Below are positions 51,755 through 61,027 of a stretch of DNA of 64,000 nucleotides, piece by piece. Below the pieces are notes generated by a model. That model was given only the letters and a program-made list of their open reading frames with translations, was not told the origin of the DNA and ran no database searches. Positions within the stretch are counted from its first letter, which is position 1, and every line of letters starts with the position of its first letter. The translations under genes were made by a program, and so were the position numbers. Source of the stretch: Nitrospirota bacterium (GTDB taxonomy: Bacteria; Nitrospirota; Nitrospiria; JACQBW01); contig JACQBW010000006.1 of NCBI GenBank assembly GCA_016194305.1, positions 56,948 through 120,947 of the forward strand. Reading direction: 5' to 3'.

Positions 51755-52087
51755 GTGGCTAAAGGGGATTCAAACAACTGGGAAAATGATACTCCTCAGG
51801 AGAATGAAAAGTTAAGAGACCTGGTTCGTGATTTGGCACATGCCATTAACACCGTTTTCGCGGAAAGTACTGAAATCAAGACCGTCATCAAAGATATCGA
51901 ACAGGAAGGGTATACGGTTGACCTTGTACTCGCTTCAATCACCCGGGCATTAAAAGAACAGAAAACTAAAGAGAATACGCAAATTCAGCCTCCGGCCCTT
52001 CTGGAAGGGGACAAATTTGAACTCAACCGGTTTGACCAATCCTTTCTCAAATCAATTAAAATAAAACCAGAGGAAGAAATTGAGTAG
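51755..52087 (+). CDS. Small hypothetical protein
   Basis: 110 residues starting at GTG after AAAGGAG. There is an acidic N-terminus, a helix LRDLVRDLAHAINTVFAEST and a middle part IKDIEQEGYTVDLVLASITR that may form a helical hairpin. Hydrophilic, no signal peptide. No family recognised. It lies 133 bp before the transketolase operon on the same strand. Confidence 0.65.
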   Translation: MAKGDSNNWENDTPQENEKLRDLVRDLAHAINTVFAESTEIKTVIKDIEQEGYTVDLVLASITRALKEQKTKENTQIQPPALLEGDKFELNRFDQSFLKSIKIKPEEEIE

Positions 52088-52220
52088 AATAAAATCAATC
52101 ACCTCCTTTTTTGCCCTTTCGTTTGACTTCATTCTCTTTTTTTGTTAGTCTTCTAAACGTCATCCAATAGCCGTTTCCAACCACCGTATAGATTCCTCGC
52201 GAAAAAACAAGAAATTTAAA

Positions 52221-53045
52221 ATGTCTCCAGATCACTCTGCGCAAATAGAAAAACTCTCGAATTCTCTTCGAATCGACATCTTGAAAATGATTTATGATGC
52301 CCAGTCGGGGCATCCAGGTGGCTCTTTTTCAGCGATCGACATCCTCACGGTCCTGTACCGCGATGTCATGAAACATGATCCTAAGAATCCCGATTGGCCA
52401 GATCGAGACCGTTTTATTCTGAGCAAGGGACATGCGGCGCCCGCTTTATACGCGCTTCTCGCCCATTTCGGATATTTTCCTCATGAAAAATTGAGCGGCT
52501 TAAGAAAAATGGGAAGCCCCCTCCAGGGACATCCGGAAAAAAATAAACTTCCCGGCGTAGAGGCTAGCACCGGCTCTCTTGGACAGGGAATCTCGATTGG
52601 AATCGGCATGGCGCTGGCGGGAAGACTCGACCGGAAAGATTATTGGACCTATGTCCTGGTCGGTGACGGAGAAGTCAATGAAGGCCAGGTTTGGGAGGCG
52701 GCACTTTATGCCGGAACCCATCACCTGGATCATCTTGTCGTCGTTCTCGACAACAATGGCCAGCAGCTTGACGGAAGCGTCAACGAAATTATGCCGCTTG
52801 ATCCATTAAATGAAAAGTGGCGCTCTTTCGGTTGGAACGTCATTGAAATCGATGGTCACAATATATCCGAAATCTCGAATGCTTTCCAGAAAGCAAAGAC
52901 TACGAAAAACAGACCGACACTGATCCTCGCAAAAACCGTAAAAGGGAAAGGTGTCTCTTTTATGGAAAATAATAATGAGTTTCATGGTATGGCTCCCAAT
53001 AAAGAACAGTATGCTGAGGCCATGAAGGAACTGCAAATTGCTTAA
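52221..53045 (+). CDS. Transketolase, N-terminal (TPP-binding) subunit
   Basis: 274 residues. The TPP motif is LVGDGEVNEGQVWEAALYAG and VVVLDNNGQQLDG; GHPGGSFSAIDILTVLY and SKGHAAPALYALL are the classic transketolase stretches. It is the N-terminal half of a split transketolase of the type found in archaea and many bacteria. The next gene, overlapping by 8 bp, is the other half, and both are needed for activity in the pentose phosphate pathway. Confidence 0.95.
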   Translation: MSPDHSAQIEKLSNSLRIDILKMIYDAQSGHPGGSFSAIDILTVLYRDVMKHDPKNPDWPDRDRFILSKGHAAPALYALLAHFGYFPHEKLSGLRKMGSPLQGHPEKNKLPGVEASTGSLGQGISIGIGMALAGRLDRKDYWTYVLVGDGEVNEGQVWEAALYAGTHHLDHLVVVLDNNGQQLDGSVNEIMPLDPLNEKWRSFGWNVIEIDGHNISEISNAFQKAKTTKNRPTLILAKTVKGKGVSFMENNNEFHGMAPNKEQYAEAMKELQIA

Positions 53046-54033
53046 AGTCATTCAGAATAGTCCTGAAGGGGAAAAACCGGCTTCCCGAAAGAAAGTGCTT
53101 GGAAAAGCCACACGGGATGCCTATGGTGAAATACTACTAGAACTGGGAAAAGAGAATCCCCAGATTGTCGTCCTGGACGCGGATCTGTCAAAATCAACCA
53201 AGAGTAACTTGTTTGCCAAAGCCTTTCCAGATCGCTTCTTCAATTTCGGTATCAGTGAAGCCAATATGGTCTCCGCCGCCGCGGGTCTTGCTTCATCGGG
53301 TAAAATTCCCTTTGCCTCCAGTTTCGCTTCTTTTCTTATTTGCAAAGGTTTTGATCAGATTAGAATGGGAATTGCCAATCCCCAATTAAACGTAAAACTT
53401 GTCGGCTCTCACGGAGGAATTTCTCTCGGTGAAGATGGGGCCTCCCAACAGAGTGTGGAAGATTTTGCCCTGGCATTGGCCCTTCCAAAGCTCACGGTGA
53501 TACATCCGGCAGACGAAATTTCAACCAAAGCACTGACAAGACAAATAGCAAGTCATATTGGACCGGTTTACATGAGAACGGGAAGGCCGAAGGCACCCCT
53601 TCTCTATACTCCGGGCGATAAAATCAAGATTGGGAAAGCCCAAATTTTGCGCGAAGGGAAGGATGCGACGATATTTGCCTGCGGATTAATGGTTTCAGAA
53701 GCTCTGGATGCCGCAGAAGCCCTTGCATTAAAAGGAGATGACATTGGTGTCATCGATATGCATACGCTTCGGCCTCTCGATGAAAATGCCATTTTTAATG
53801 CGGCAAGGAATTCAAAAGCGTTTGTGGTTGCCGAGGAACATCTGGTTCATGGCGGGTTGGGAGCTTCCATTGCACAAACCGTATCGACTTTCTTTCCCGT
53901 TCCCATTGAATTTGTCGGTTTGAAAGATACCTATGCTGAATCAGGAACACCCGGAGAACTCTTTGAAAAATATGGTCTCACCTCCGCCGCAATTCAGCAG
54001 GCCGTAGAAAACGTCCTTAATCGCAAAGATTAA
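53038..54033 (+). CDS. Transketolase, C-terminal subunit
   Basis: 331 residues starting at TTG inside the end of the N-subunit gene (8-bp overlap). VVLDADLSKSTKSN, FNFGISEANMVSAAAGLA and GSHGGISLGEDGASQQ form the pyrimidine-binding half, and FVVAEEHLVHGGLGASIA begins the C-terminal domain. It acts with the preceding subunit. Its stop overlaps the convergent gene at 54030 by 4 bp. Confidence 0.95.
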   Translation: MLKVIQNSPEGEKPASRKKVLGKATRDAYGEILLELGKENPQIVVLDADLSKSTKSNLFAKAFPDRFFNFGISEANMVSAAAGLASSGKIPFASSFASFLICKGFDQIRMGIANPQLNVKLVGSHGGISLGEDGASQQSVEDFALALALPKLTVIHPADEISTKALTRQIASHIGPVYMRTGRPKAPLLYTPGDKIKIGKAQILREGKDATIFACGLMVSEALDAAEALALKGDDIGVIDMHTLRPLDENAIFNAARNSKAFVVAEEHLVHGGLGASIAQTVSTFFPVPIEFVGLKDTYAESGTPGELFEKYGLTSAAIQQAVENVLNRKD

Positions 54034-54644
54034 CGAGGCCGTCTTAAAGGAAATAAATCCCGCGCAGTGAGATTCATGTCTCTCCCCAGCCTTCCGACTG
54101 GCAAAAACTTTTTAAAATCGATCTGGCCATCAGTCAGAATTTCATGACGCAGATGACAATAAACAATTTGACCCAGGACCAGCGTGGATCCCTGTGGAGG
54201 AACCCCAATTTCAATCAGACGATAAAGTTGACACTCCATGTTGATGGGCGATTCCAGAACGAGTGGTGCTTTTACTTTTTGAGCCGGATAGGGGGTCAGA
54301 CCCGCGCGTTTAAATTCACTAATTTCGGCGGAATGGGAAGCTGAGCTTTCGTTCATGGCCGATGCCAATGATTCGGTCACGACATTGACTACAAATTCTT
54401 TGGAATACTCAATATTCCGGAGGGTATCTTTTTTTTCACCATTTCTTCTTGCGATGGAAATCGACACGATTGGGGGCTCTGCACAGACCCCGTTAAAAAA
54501 ACTAAACGGAGCGAGATTCTCAACGCCATTTTGTCCGAGAGTCGATATCCAGGCTATCGGCCTCGGAACAATCGCATTGAGCATGAAGAGGTAATTTTCC
54601 GCAGTGGATTGTTCCCCCGGATCAAACTGCTTCATTCCTTCCAT
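54030..54644 (-). CDS. Flavin-reductase-like FMN-binding split-barrel protein
   Basis: 204 residues. MLNAIVPRPIAWISTLGQNG and ENLAPFSFFNGVCAEPPIVS are the family hallmarks, which form the FMN-binding split barrel. VVTESLASAMNESSA follows. It is probably an FMN reductase or flavoprotein; the electron partner is not known. It is the sole gene of its strand here and converges with the transketolase operon. Confidence 0.88.
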   Translation of the reverse strand: MEGMKQFDPGEQSTAENYLFMLNAIVPRPIAWISTLGQNGVENLAPFSFFNGVCAEPPIVSISIARRNGEKKDTLRNIEYSKEFVVNVVTESLASAMNESSASHSAEISEFKRAGLTPYPAQKVKAPLVLESPINMECQLYRLIEIGVPPQGSTLVLGQIVYCHLRHEILTDGQIDFKKFLPVGRLGRDMNLTARDLFPLRRPR

Positions 54645-54666
54645 AGGGGCGCCGCGCAGGTGAAGG

Positions 54667-55233
54667 TCATTTCATTACAAAATGTACCCGCCGATTCTGC
54701 TGATAGCACGATTCCGTATCCTCTTTGCAAAAGGGACGGTCTTCGCCATAGCTGATTGTCGAAATTCGGGAAGCCTTTATTCCCTGTGAAATCAAGAATT
54801 GTTTTACCGAATGGGCCCGTTTTTCACCCAGAGCCAGGTTATATTCGTTTGTTCCTCGTGCATCGCAATGGCCTTCAAGCTGAACAGTGGCCTGGGCATT
54901 ATTTTTCAACCAGACGACATCTTGATCGAGCGCGTTTTTCATTTCCGGCTTAATGGTGGCACGGTCATAATCAAAAAAAATGTCTTTCAAAGGTTCCGTA
55001 ATTAAAATCGATTTAGTCGGTTCGGCTGGCTTCACTTTCTCTTCGGTCACCGGATGTTGTTCTGTCGAAGGAACGTTTTCCACGGCAGGAGGAAGAGCGG
55101 GTTGACCGCCGGTCGACTCCTGAGGAATACTTTGCGAGGCGGTTTCAGTCGGTTTCTTGGGACAACCCAGAACAGCCACAAGCAAAACAAGCCCCCAAAT
55201 CAACTTAACCCGACTATTCCTGAAAAAAATCAT
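54667..55233 (-). CDS. pal: Pal/OmpA-family peptidoglycan-associated lipoprotein
   Basis: 188 residues. A lipoprotein signal ends in the lipobox VLGC. A Pro/Glu-rich linker follows to about 80. Then comes an OmpA-like domain: IFFDYDRATIKPEMKNALDQ, VQLEGHCDARGTNEYNLALG, RISTISYGEDRPFC, which bind diaminopimelate. It tethers the outer membrane to peptidoglycan. The tolA/tolB genes are not in the window. Confidence 0.93.
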   Translation of the reverse strand: MIFFRNSRVKLIWGLVLLVAVLGCPKKPTETASQSIPQESTGGQPALPPAVENVPSTEQHPVTEEKVKPAEPTKSILITEPLKDIFFDYDRATIKPEMKNALDQDVVWLKNNAQATVQLEGHCDARGTNEYNLALGEKRAHSVKQFLISQGIKASRISTISYGEDRPFCKEDTESCYQQNRRVHFVMK

Positions 55234-55512
55234 TGAATCTCCTCCCTCGATAAATATAATAAGATGAATTCTTCTTTTTAAACCTTTAAAGTTTATGAAA
55301 CCATCGAAAGGTTGTCAAGTCAATTCGCCTTTAACGAGTCTCATCCGGATTGACAGGTCACTTTTAAATTGTTACCTTTTAAATAATCTCTAAAAACAGG
55401 GGCCAAAAGCCCATTTCATCGAAAAGAGTTTTCACTGCGAAGCCGAATTCCAGGCCAATTTATGGACTACAGCTCCTTTTTTCATCACATGACGGAGATT
55501 CCACACCTTTTT

Positions 55513-56226
55513 ATGAAACAGATTAAAACGATATCGCTCCTTCTTATCCTGTTTGGACAACTGTTGAATTGTCCTATTCTCACTGGAGCCGAACTGTTTT
55601 ATTTCAAAGACCCCACCGGTGCGCTTCATTTCACCAATGTCCCGGATGATCCGAGATACCAATTGGTCGACAGGCTCAAAATTGAGAAAACAAGGAAGAA
55701 AGCGCTCTCGTCGAATTTCAGCGATTTTCGGAGCTACATTGAAGATGCTGCGAAAAAATATGAGGTGGATCCCCTCCTGATCAGAGCGCTCATCAAAGTG
55801 GAATCAGATTATGACCCCTTTGCGGTTTCCAATTCAGGCGCACAGGGACTCATGCAGCTGATGCCGGGCACTTCGCGCAGGATGGATGTGGGCGATCCAT
55901 TTAATCCTGAAGAAAACATCGAAGGAGGCGTGAAGTATTTTAAAAAACTCCTCTCACTTTTCAATGGCCAGCTGATCCCTTCCATCGCGGCTTACCATGC
56001 TGGTGAAAATCGGGTGATTAAGAATGACAATCAGATTCCTCCCATTGAAGCGACCCAAAATTATGTTAAAAAGGTGATCTCGCAATATAATGCATTTCAC
56101 GGGGTCAAAACCGAGTCTCCCCATGTTTACAAGATTTACCGTATTGAAACGGCGGACGGAGATGTCATCTATACCAATCGGCCGGGAAAGTATGAAGGAC
56201 TCTCTAAAGAAATCGCGTATCAATAG
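55513..56226 (+). CDS. Soluble lytic transglycosylase (SLT domain)
   Basis: 237 residues from MKQIKTISL, with a signal sequence (LLLILFGQLLNC may end in a lipobox). A small DUF4124-like segment (LFYFKDPTGALHFTNVPDD) precedes the SLT domain at about 80-190: catalytic Glu in RALIKVESDYDPFAVSNSGA, QGLMQLMPGT and AAYHAGENRV. A second DUF4124-like repeat ends the protein (YRIETADGDVIYTNRPGKYE). It cleaves peptidoglycan glycan strands. It overlaps the convergent nadB gene by 7 bp. Confidence 0.92.
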   Translation: MKQIKTISLLLILFGQLLNCPILTGAELFYFKDPTGALHFTNVPDDPRYQLVDRLKIEKTRKKALSSNFSDFRSYIEDAAKKYEVDPLLIRALIKVESDYDPFAVSNSGAQGLMQLMPGTSRRMDVGDPFNPEENIEGGVKYFKKLLSLFNGQLIPSIAAYHAGENRVIKNDNQIPPIEATQNYVKKVISQYNAFHGVKTESPHVYKIYRIETADGDVIYTNRPGKYEGLSKEIAYQ

Positions 56227-57827
56227 AGGGTATTTTTTTTATTCAATTGAATGAACGAATGGGTCTTGATACGTGCCGAACCCGGATAGTCGGATCGAAA
56301 GTGGGCGCCGAGGCTTTCTCTTCGCTTTAATGCTGCGGTAGAAACCAGCAGCGATACTGTTAACATATTTTTGATTTCCATCCCTTTTCGATGGAAAAAC
56401 ACTCCTTTTAATTTTTTACTCCACTGCATAAGCTGACGACAGGTTTTGGCCAGCCCGCGCTCGGTCCTGACGATGCCGACATTTTCCCACATAAGTTTCT
56501 TACAAGAATAGGCAAGTGATTCCAGTTCTCTCGACGACCATTCCGGCTTGTCGCAAAATCGTTTAAAATATCGGTCTATTTTTTTATAATCCATATCGAT
56601 TTTCTTTATTTTCCCTGAGTGCTTCAGGATATGTTTACCGGTTCTTGCTCCAAAGACCAGGCCTTCGAGCAGAGAGTTGCTCGCTAACCGATTTGCGCCA
56701 TGAACTCCCGTGCAAGCCACTTCTCCGGCGGCATATAACCCCTGGATCAGCGTATTACCATTTAAACCGGTCTGAACACCTCCCATCATAAAGTGTGCGC
56801 TTGGACTAACCGGAATAGGGTCTCGAGTGATATTGATACCGTAATTGAGGCAAGTTTTATAAATCGTCGGGAACCTTTTTTTAACGAGAGGTGCTGACAT
56901 GGCTGTCATGTCCAGGTAGATATGATTCGAATGGGTTGACTCCATCTCCTCCCATATGGCTCTCGAAACAAGATCGCGCGGCGCGAGTTCTGCCTCGGGG
57001 AAATACCACCGCATAAAGGCTTCTCCCTTCTTGTTTCTTAGAATTCCGCCTTCCCCTCTCATGGCTTCTGAAAGGAGAAAAGGATCAACATGGGGGAGGC
57101 AGAGCGCAGTAGGATGAAACTGAACGAATTCCATATCTTCCATGGGAATTCCCTGGCGGTAACTCATGGCCATCCCATCTCCCGTCGCAATACGCGGATT
57201 CGTCGTCCGAAGAAAAATCTGTCCGGCTCCGCCGGTTGCCAGAATGACTGATTTGGCTAAAATGATCTTTGGTACATTCTCTTTTTCAAATAGCACCCAC
57301 GTTCCATGGCAAACGCCGTCCACGACATAAAGTTCAATGGAAAAATGATTGTCGAGTATTTTAATGTTTTGTTCAGATCGGACCTTATGAAAGAGGCTTC
57401 TGATAATTTCATCTCCGGTCGCATCTCCCTTTGCCCTGAGGATCCTTCTTCGACTATGAGCCGCTTCCTGGGCAAATAATAATTTATCTCCCTTTCTGTC
57501 GAATCGGGTCCCCCAGTCGATCAGCTCTTTCACTCGAAGTATCCCCTCTTCAACGAGAATCTTAACCGCAGATTGCCGGCTGAGCCCCTTTCCCGCCTTG
57601 AGCGTGTCCTTGACGTGAGATTGAGGCGAGTCATAGGGATTAATCGCCGCCGCTATTCCCCCCTGTGCGTAAGCTGAATTGCTTTCGCGGTCTGAACCTT
57701 TATTGAGAATCAAGACTTCTCCGAAGGGCGCCAGTTCAAGCGCCGCTCGTAATCCGGCGATTCCGCTCCCGATAATCAGAAAATCGGTAATCTGGACTTC
57801 ATAGGAAGCTCCGGAGGGATTGGACAT
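56220..57827 (-). CDS. nadB: L-aspartate oxidase
   Basis: 535 residues. The FAD-binding GxGxxG is in FLIIGSGIAGLRAALELAPF, and SNSAYAQGGIAAAINP and EFVQFHPTAL are typical NadB, as is HFMMGGVQTGLNG. It oxidises aspartate to iminoaspartate, the first step of NAD synthesis. The partner nadA is not seen. The lipoprotein gene ends directly before its ATG, so the two are probably co-transcribed. Confidence 0.95.
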   Translation of the reverse strand: MSNPSGASYEVQITDFLIIGSGIAGLRAALELAPFGEVLILNKGSDRESNSAYAQGGIAAAINPYDSPQSHVKDTLKAGKGLSRQSAVKILVEEGILRVKELIDWGTRFDRKGDKLLFAQEAAHSRRRILRAKGDATGDEIIRSLFHKVRSEQNIKILDNHFSIELYVVDGVCHGTWVLFEKENVPKIILAKSVILATGGAGQIFLRTTNPRIATGDGMAMSYRQGIPMEDMEFVQFHPTALCLPHVDPFLLSEAMRGEGGILRNKKGEAFMRWYFPEAELAPRDLVSRAIWEEMESTHSNHIYLDMTAMSAPLVKKRFPTIYKTCLNYGINITRDPIPVSPSAHFMMGGVQTGLNGNTLIQGLYAAGEVACTGVHGANRLASNSLLEGLVFGARTGKHILKHSGKIKKIDMDYKKIDRYFKRFCDKPEWSSRELESLAYSCKKLMWENVGIVRTERGLAKTCRQLMQWSKKLKGVFFHRKGMEIKNMLTVSLLVSTAALKRRESLGAHFRSDYPGSARIKTHSFIQLNKKNTLY

Positions 57828-58304
57828 TTAGGAATGACGGTCTTTGATGGGAGGAGATGCGAAGGGATCCATTCCCTGAATATCAATTAAAAGGGGTGGA
57901 GATGCATTGGAATACTTGAATATCGAATGTCCTGCTGTCTTAACTTTTGCTTCACCGGACGGCGTCCATTCACCTTCCCAGCGAAGAACGAGCGAAGAGG
58001 ACGCCGGTTCCAGAACAATGTGGTCCAGATAAAACTGAAGGGATATCTGAGGATATTGGTCAAACACCTCCTTGACGTTTTTTTTAAGCAGGTCAAGATT
58101 CGGGTAGTGGGTGGAATAATCCGAAAAAAAGTCGGCCGTATTTTTCGCTTCATAATTTTTTTTGAGGTGATCCAGAGAGTCGTATAATACGCGAATCCGG
58201 AGCGTGTTTTCACTTTTCTTGATCTCTTCAGAAGAACATCCTGTCCAAAAGGATGAAAGGACCAGTAGAATGAATAGAAAAACCGACCTTTCGCTTCTTT
58301 TCAT
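57828..58304 (-). CDS. Predicted lipoprotein
   Basis: 158 residues from MKRSERSVF, with lipobox FWTGC near residue 22. The start is chosen where the lipoprotein signal begins; the frame extends 12 codons upstream without a ribosome site. YDSLDHLKKNYEAKNTADFF and LQFYLDHIVLEPASSSLVLR suggest an alpha/beta NTF2-like fold (inference). Directly upstream of nadB. Confidence 0.75.
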   Translation of the reverse strand: MKRSERSVFLFILLVLSSFWTGCSSEEIKKSENTLRIRVLYDSLDHLKKNYEAKNTADFFSDYSTHYPNLDLLKKNVKEVFDQYPQISLQFYLDHIVLEPASSSLVLRWEGEWTPSGEAKVKTAGHSIFKYSNASPPLLIDIQGMDPFASPPIKDRHS

Positions 58305-58373
58305 GAAGAAAATTATAGGGAGAAACCCCTTCAACGTCAAGGCGGAAATAGAAACTGAGACAGAAAACTCACC

Positions 58374-58403
58374 TTGACACTTCTGGCGTTATTGTGTTAC
58401 TTA
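58374..58403 (+). promoter_or_regulatory. Promoter of the COX24-domain gene
   Basis: TTGACA (58374-58379), 18 bp, then TACTTA (58398-58403). The expected start leaves about 120 nt of leader before the small gene at 58532. The -10 match is only moderate. Confidence 0.45.
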
Positions 58404-58531
58404 ATCAAATTCAATTGCGAATGAAAGCCGTGTCTCGCCTTCGCTTAAAAAAGATTTCCCGGGGATTTTCTGAGCCCCAAAATCAAATTTGAATCCGGAT
58501 AACAGAACCTGTCCAAAACAAGGAGATATTC

Positions 58532-58627
58532 ATGTCGAGGGTTGTCAAGAAGAGAAGAAAAAAAATGAGGAAACATAAACATAAAAAGCTTCTGAAGCGA
58601 ACACGCACTCAGAGAAAGCGAAAATAA
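58532..58627 (+). CDS. AURKAIP1/COX24-domain ribosomal-type small protein
   Basis: 31 residues (MSRVVKKRRKKMRKHKHKKL, then LKRTRTQRKRK). Perfect AGGAG lies 8 nt before the ATG. The sequence is the whole AURKAIP1/COX24 domain (formerly DUF1713), which in mitochondria is the mS38 protein and in bacteria a tiny ribosome-associated protein. It is nearly all Lys, Arg and His and is easy to miss because of its size. Confidence 0.9.
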   Translation: MSRVVKKRRKKMRKHKHKKLLKRTRTQRKRK

Positions 58628-58662
58628 TTTTTCCAAGAGACAGCTTCTAACTAGGAAAACTC

Positions 58663-58700
58663 TATCAGGGCATCCCCTGAATATCACGGATGCCCTGATA
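58663..58700 (+). terminator. 13-bp hairpin after the COX24-domain gene
   Basis: TATCAGGGCATCC and GGATGCCCTGATA pair perfectly around a 12-nt loop. AGAACCGAAGG follows in place of a U-run, so it may be a processing or attenuating structure and not a classical terminator. It lies between the small gene and 58729. Confidence 0.55.
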
Positions 58701-58728
58701 AGAACCGAAGGAGGGAAGGGAAAAAATT

Positions 58729-58962
58729 ATGCCGAAAAATATCATAGGAGAAACAAAAAAGGTTATTATCACGGTTCGGACTCAGAGCGCCACCTATGCT
58801 GGAACCATTTACGTGCCCGCGATGCGAAAAAGAGTATCTGATCTCTTAAATGATGAAGGCAAAATGTTCATTAACCTCACTGAAGTGAGCATTAACGGAG
58901 GCTCGGAAAGAATTCCTTTCATTTCTATCAATAAAAATTTAATAGAATCAATCATCGAATAA
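58729..58962 (+). CDS. Small conserved-looking protein
   Basis: 77 residues: KKVIITVRTQSATYAGTIYV, PAMRKRVSDLLNDEGKMFIN and GGSERIPFISINKNLIESII. It is beta-rich like a small Sm/PilZ-type barrel, with a central Arg-Val-Ser-Asp-Leu. AGGGAAGG lies 10 nt before the ATG. No family is assigned with confidence. It follows the COX24-domain gene within about 100 bp, with a hairpin between. Confidence 0.7.
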   Translation: MPKNIIGETKKVIITVRTQSATYAGTIYVPAMRKRVSDLLNDEGKMFINLTEVSINGGSERIPFISINKNLIESIIE

Positions 58963-59005
58963 ACAATCAAATCGGCCCGGACATTTGAAATTCTCAGGGA
59001 TCAAA

Positions 59006-59854
59006 TCAGGGAACCTGCAAGAGCCGTTTGGCGTTTGTCAGCAGTATCTTTTCCCTTACTTCAGGTTTAAATCCGGCCTTTTCAAAATCGACCATCCACC
59101 TTTCAGGTGTCAAGAAGGGATAGTCTGAACCGAACAAAACCCGATCTTGAAGGATCGAGTTTGCATATTGAACGAGGTTGGCGGAAAAATATTTCGGAGA
59201 CCAGCCTGAAAGATCGATGTAGACATTGGTTTTATGTACCGCAACAGCAAGCATCTCATCCTGCCATGGAAATGACGGGTGAGCTCCGATAATCGTTAAT
59301 TTTGGAAAATCTGCTGCGATATCATCAAGATACGGGAGCGGCTGGCCATACTTTAACTGAAGACCGTCTCCTCCCGGCGTACCCGCTCCGACACCGGTTG
59401 TTCCGGTGTGAAACAACACCGGAATCTTTAATGACGCACAGGTTTCCCAAAGAGGATAAAACCTCCGATTATTCGGAAAAAATCCCTGGCAGATCGGGTG
59501 AAACTTAAGTCCTCTGAGTTTGAGTTGTCGCACCGCCCGTTCCGCTTCCTCAATGGCCAATTTCCCTTTCCAGGGATCGACGCTTCCAAATCCGATAAAC
59601 ACTTCGGGATAACGCCTGGCGATTTCCGCAACATAATCATTTGTCACTGCGGGAAGACCGGTATGGGTTTCAGCGTCCCAAGCCAGGAGAACCGCCATCA
59701 TGTCCATTTTTCTGTAATAATCGGCCATTTCTTCAATCGAAACAGGCGGTTTCTTCTGTCTGAAATATTTCAGGGCATCTTCCATATATTTTCCTCCGGC
59801 ATCCACCAGATATTCCTTGGTGCCGGGATGAACGTGCATGTCAATGGCTATCAT
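59006..59854 (-). CDS. Amidohydrolase (amidohydro_2 family)
   Basis: 282 residues. The metal-binding His pair is in MIAIDMHVHPGT, and the later ligands are LRGLKFHPICQGF, VLFHTGTTG and IIGAHPSFPWQDE, with Asp in LFGSDYPFLTPERW. It has the TIM-barrel metal-dependent hydrolase fold of the gamma-resorcylate decarboxylase/ACMSD group. The substrate is unknown. It stands alone. Confidence 0.9.
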   Translation of the reverse strand: MIAIDMHVHPGTKEYLVDAGGKYMEDALKYFRQKKPPVSIEEMADYYRKMDMMAVLLAWDAETHTGLPAVTNDYVAEIARRYPEVFIGFGSVDPWKGKLAIEEAERAVRQLKLRGLKFHPICQGFFPNNRRFYPLWETCASLKIPVLFHTGTTGVGAGTPGGDGLQLKYGQPLPYLDDIAADFPKLTIIGAHPSFPWQDEMLAVAVHKTNVYIDLSGWSPKYFSANLVQYANSILQDRVLFGSDYPFLTPERWMVDFEKAGFKPEVREKILLTNAKRLLQVP

Positions 59855-59955
59855 AAACGCTCCCCGTTTCCCTTTGATTTAAGTGCCTTTCAGGAGTATA
59901 TTATTTTAAGCGGTTGAGTTCAATCTATTCGGTCTGCTCTTCAACGGATGTTATC

Positions 59956-60537
59956 ATGTTTACCATGAACTACTCTGAAAAACAGATTAAGGAAATATTT
60001 AAAATACTGAACACCCTAAAAGACAACCTCCAGGATTCTCTCGACTATGCCTTTGAAAATATCGAAATGATACAGATGGATTCCTATTTTACGGCCGAAG
60101 ACAAATTCGAGAGAATTGTGACGGGTGTCCAGAGACTGGAGGAAGAGCTCCGAGAAGGCATGTCGAGGGAGAAACTGAAGCAGTTTGAAACCCGCCTCCT
60201 CTTTTTGGAAGAGCGATTTGAAGAAATTGACGCGGAACTGAGACAGCGCCCTGTTCGTAGAAGAAGACCCAAAATTAGCCTGATTGATTTCTTCAGAATG
60301 TCCCAGGAGGAGGCTCAATCCCCCTCTTATCTGGGAGAATTTTCATCCCAGCATGAAGCTTTTGCTGCATTTAACCTCGATCCCGGTACTCCGCTCAAGA
60401 CCGTCACTGCGACATTCCGAAAAATGGCGAAAGAACTCCATCCGGATTCAAGGGGAGGAGACAGGAGCGAGGAACCGAAATTAAGAAGGCTGATCGCAGC
60501 CTACCAGTACATCAAGGAATTTTACACGACCCAATAA
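59956..60537 (+). CDS. J-domain protein with coiled-coil N-terminus
   Basis: 193 residues from the ATG at 59956 (or 59965). Residues about 5-95 are charged helices (EKQIKEIFKILNTLKDNLQD, EEELREGMSREKLKQFETRL). The C-terminal 60 residues are a J-domain with the HPD motif in KELHPDSRGGD. It would stimulate a DnaK-type chaperone. The N-terminal helices may select its client. It lies 10 bp before a hemerythrin gene in the same operon. Confidence 0.85.
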   Translation: MFTMNYSEKQIKEIFKILNTLKDNLQDSLDYAFENIEMIQMDSYFTAEDKFERIVTGVQRLEEELREGMSREKLKQFETRLLFLEERFEEIDAELRQRPVRRRRPKISLIDFFRMSQEEAQSPSYLGEFSSQHEAFAAFNLDPGTPLKTVTATFRKMAKELHPDSRGGDRSEEPKLRRLIAAYQYIKEFYTTQ

Positions 60538-60547
60538 GAGAAGGTAC

Positions 60548-61015
60548 ATGGACGTTTTACAACATCTGAGTGAAGATCACAAAAAAATAGTTCAAAAAAT
60601 CAATAAACTTCCGGCCGCTTTGTTGAAAGCAAGACAAAACCTGGATATTCTGTTGTCTCTCTCTAACGAAATTGAACAGGATTTAAGTCTCCATGAAAAA
60701 ATAGAGGATCTGCTTTTTTTTCCGGCACTCAGTGAAAAGGTGGGAGAACAGGCGTTGCAGCCGTTAATCAAAGAACATGCAGAATCGAAGAAAGCGCGGG
60801 AGCTTTTTATGGCGGCCATCTCGGAACTTAAAGAACAGGGTGAGCCTTACCCGCCAGATAAAATAAAAGAAATGAGCAACCACGGTTATAAATTGATGCG
60901 AATCCTTTCGACCCATCTGACGCGGGAGGACCAGCTTCTTTTCCCCCAGGCCAAAACACTCCTCCCGCCGGAAACCCTGGAATATCTCGAAGCGCAAGCG
61001 AATCAGCTTAAGTAA
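60548..61015 (+). CDS. Hemerythrin HHE cation-binding protein
   Basis: 155 residues. Ligand residues are visible as His in LSEDHKKIVQKI, His-x3-Glu in LHEKIEDLLFF, HAESKKAR and, at the end, LSTHLTREDQLLFPQ. It is a four-helix di-iron protein that may bind O2 or help repair iron-sulfur clusters, as YtfE does. AGAAGG lies before the ATG. The preceding gene is a J-domain protein, which suggests a role in protein maturation. Confidence 0.88.
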   Translation: MDVLQHLSEDHKKIVQKINKLPAALLKARQNLDILLSLSNEIEQDLSLHEKIEDLLFFPALSEKVGEQALQPLIKEHAESKKARELFMAAISELKEQGEPYPPDKIKEMSNHGYKLMRILSTHLTREDQLLFPQAKTLLPPETLEYLEAQANQLK

Positions 61016-61027
61016 CCTTTAAAGGTC

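Noticed and set aside
52095..52313. Minus-strand frame of 72 codons at the transketolase start
   Set aside because: It overlaps the N-terminus of transketolase and has no homology signal or ribosome site.
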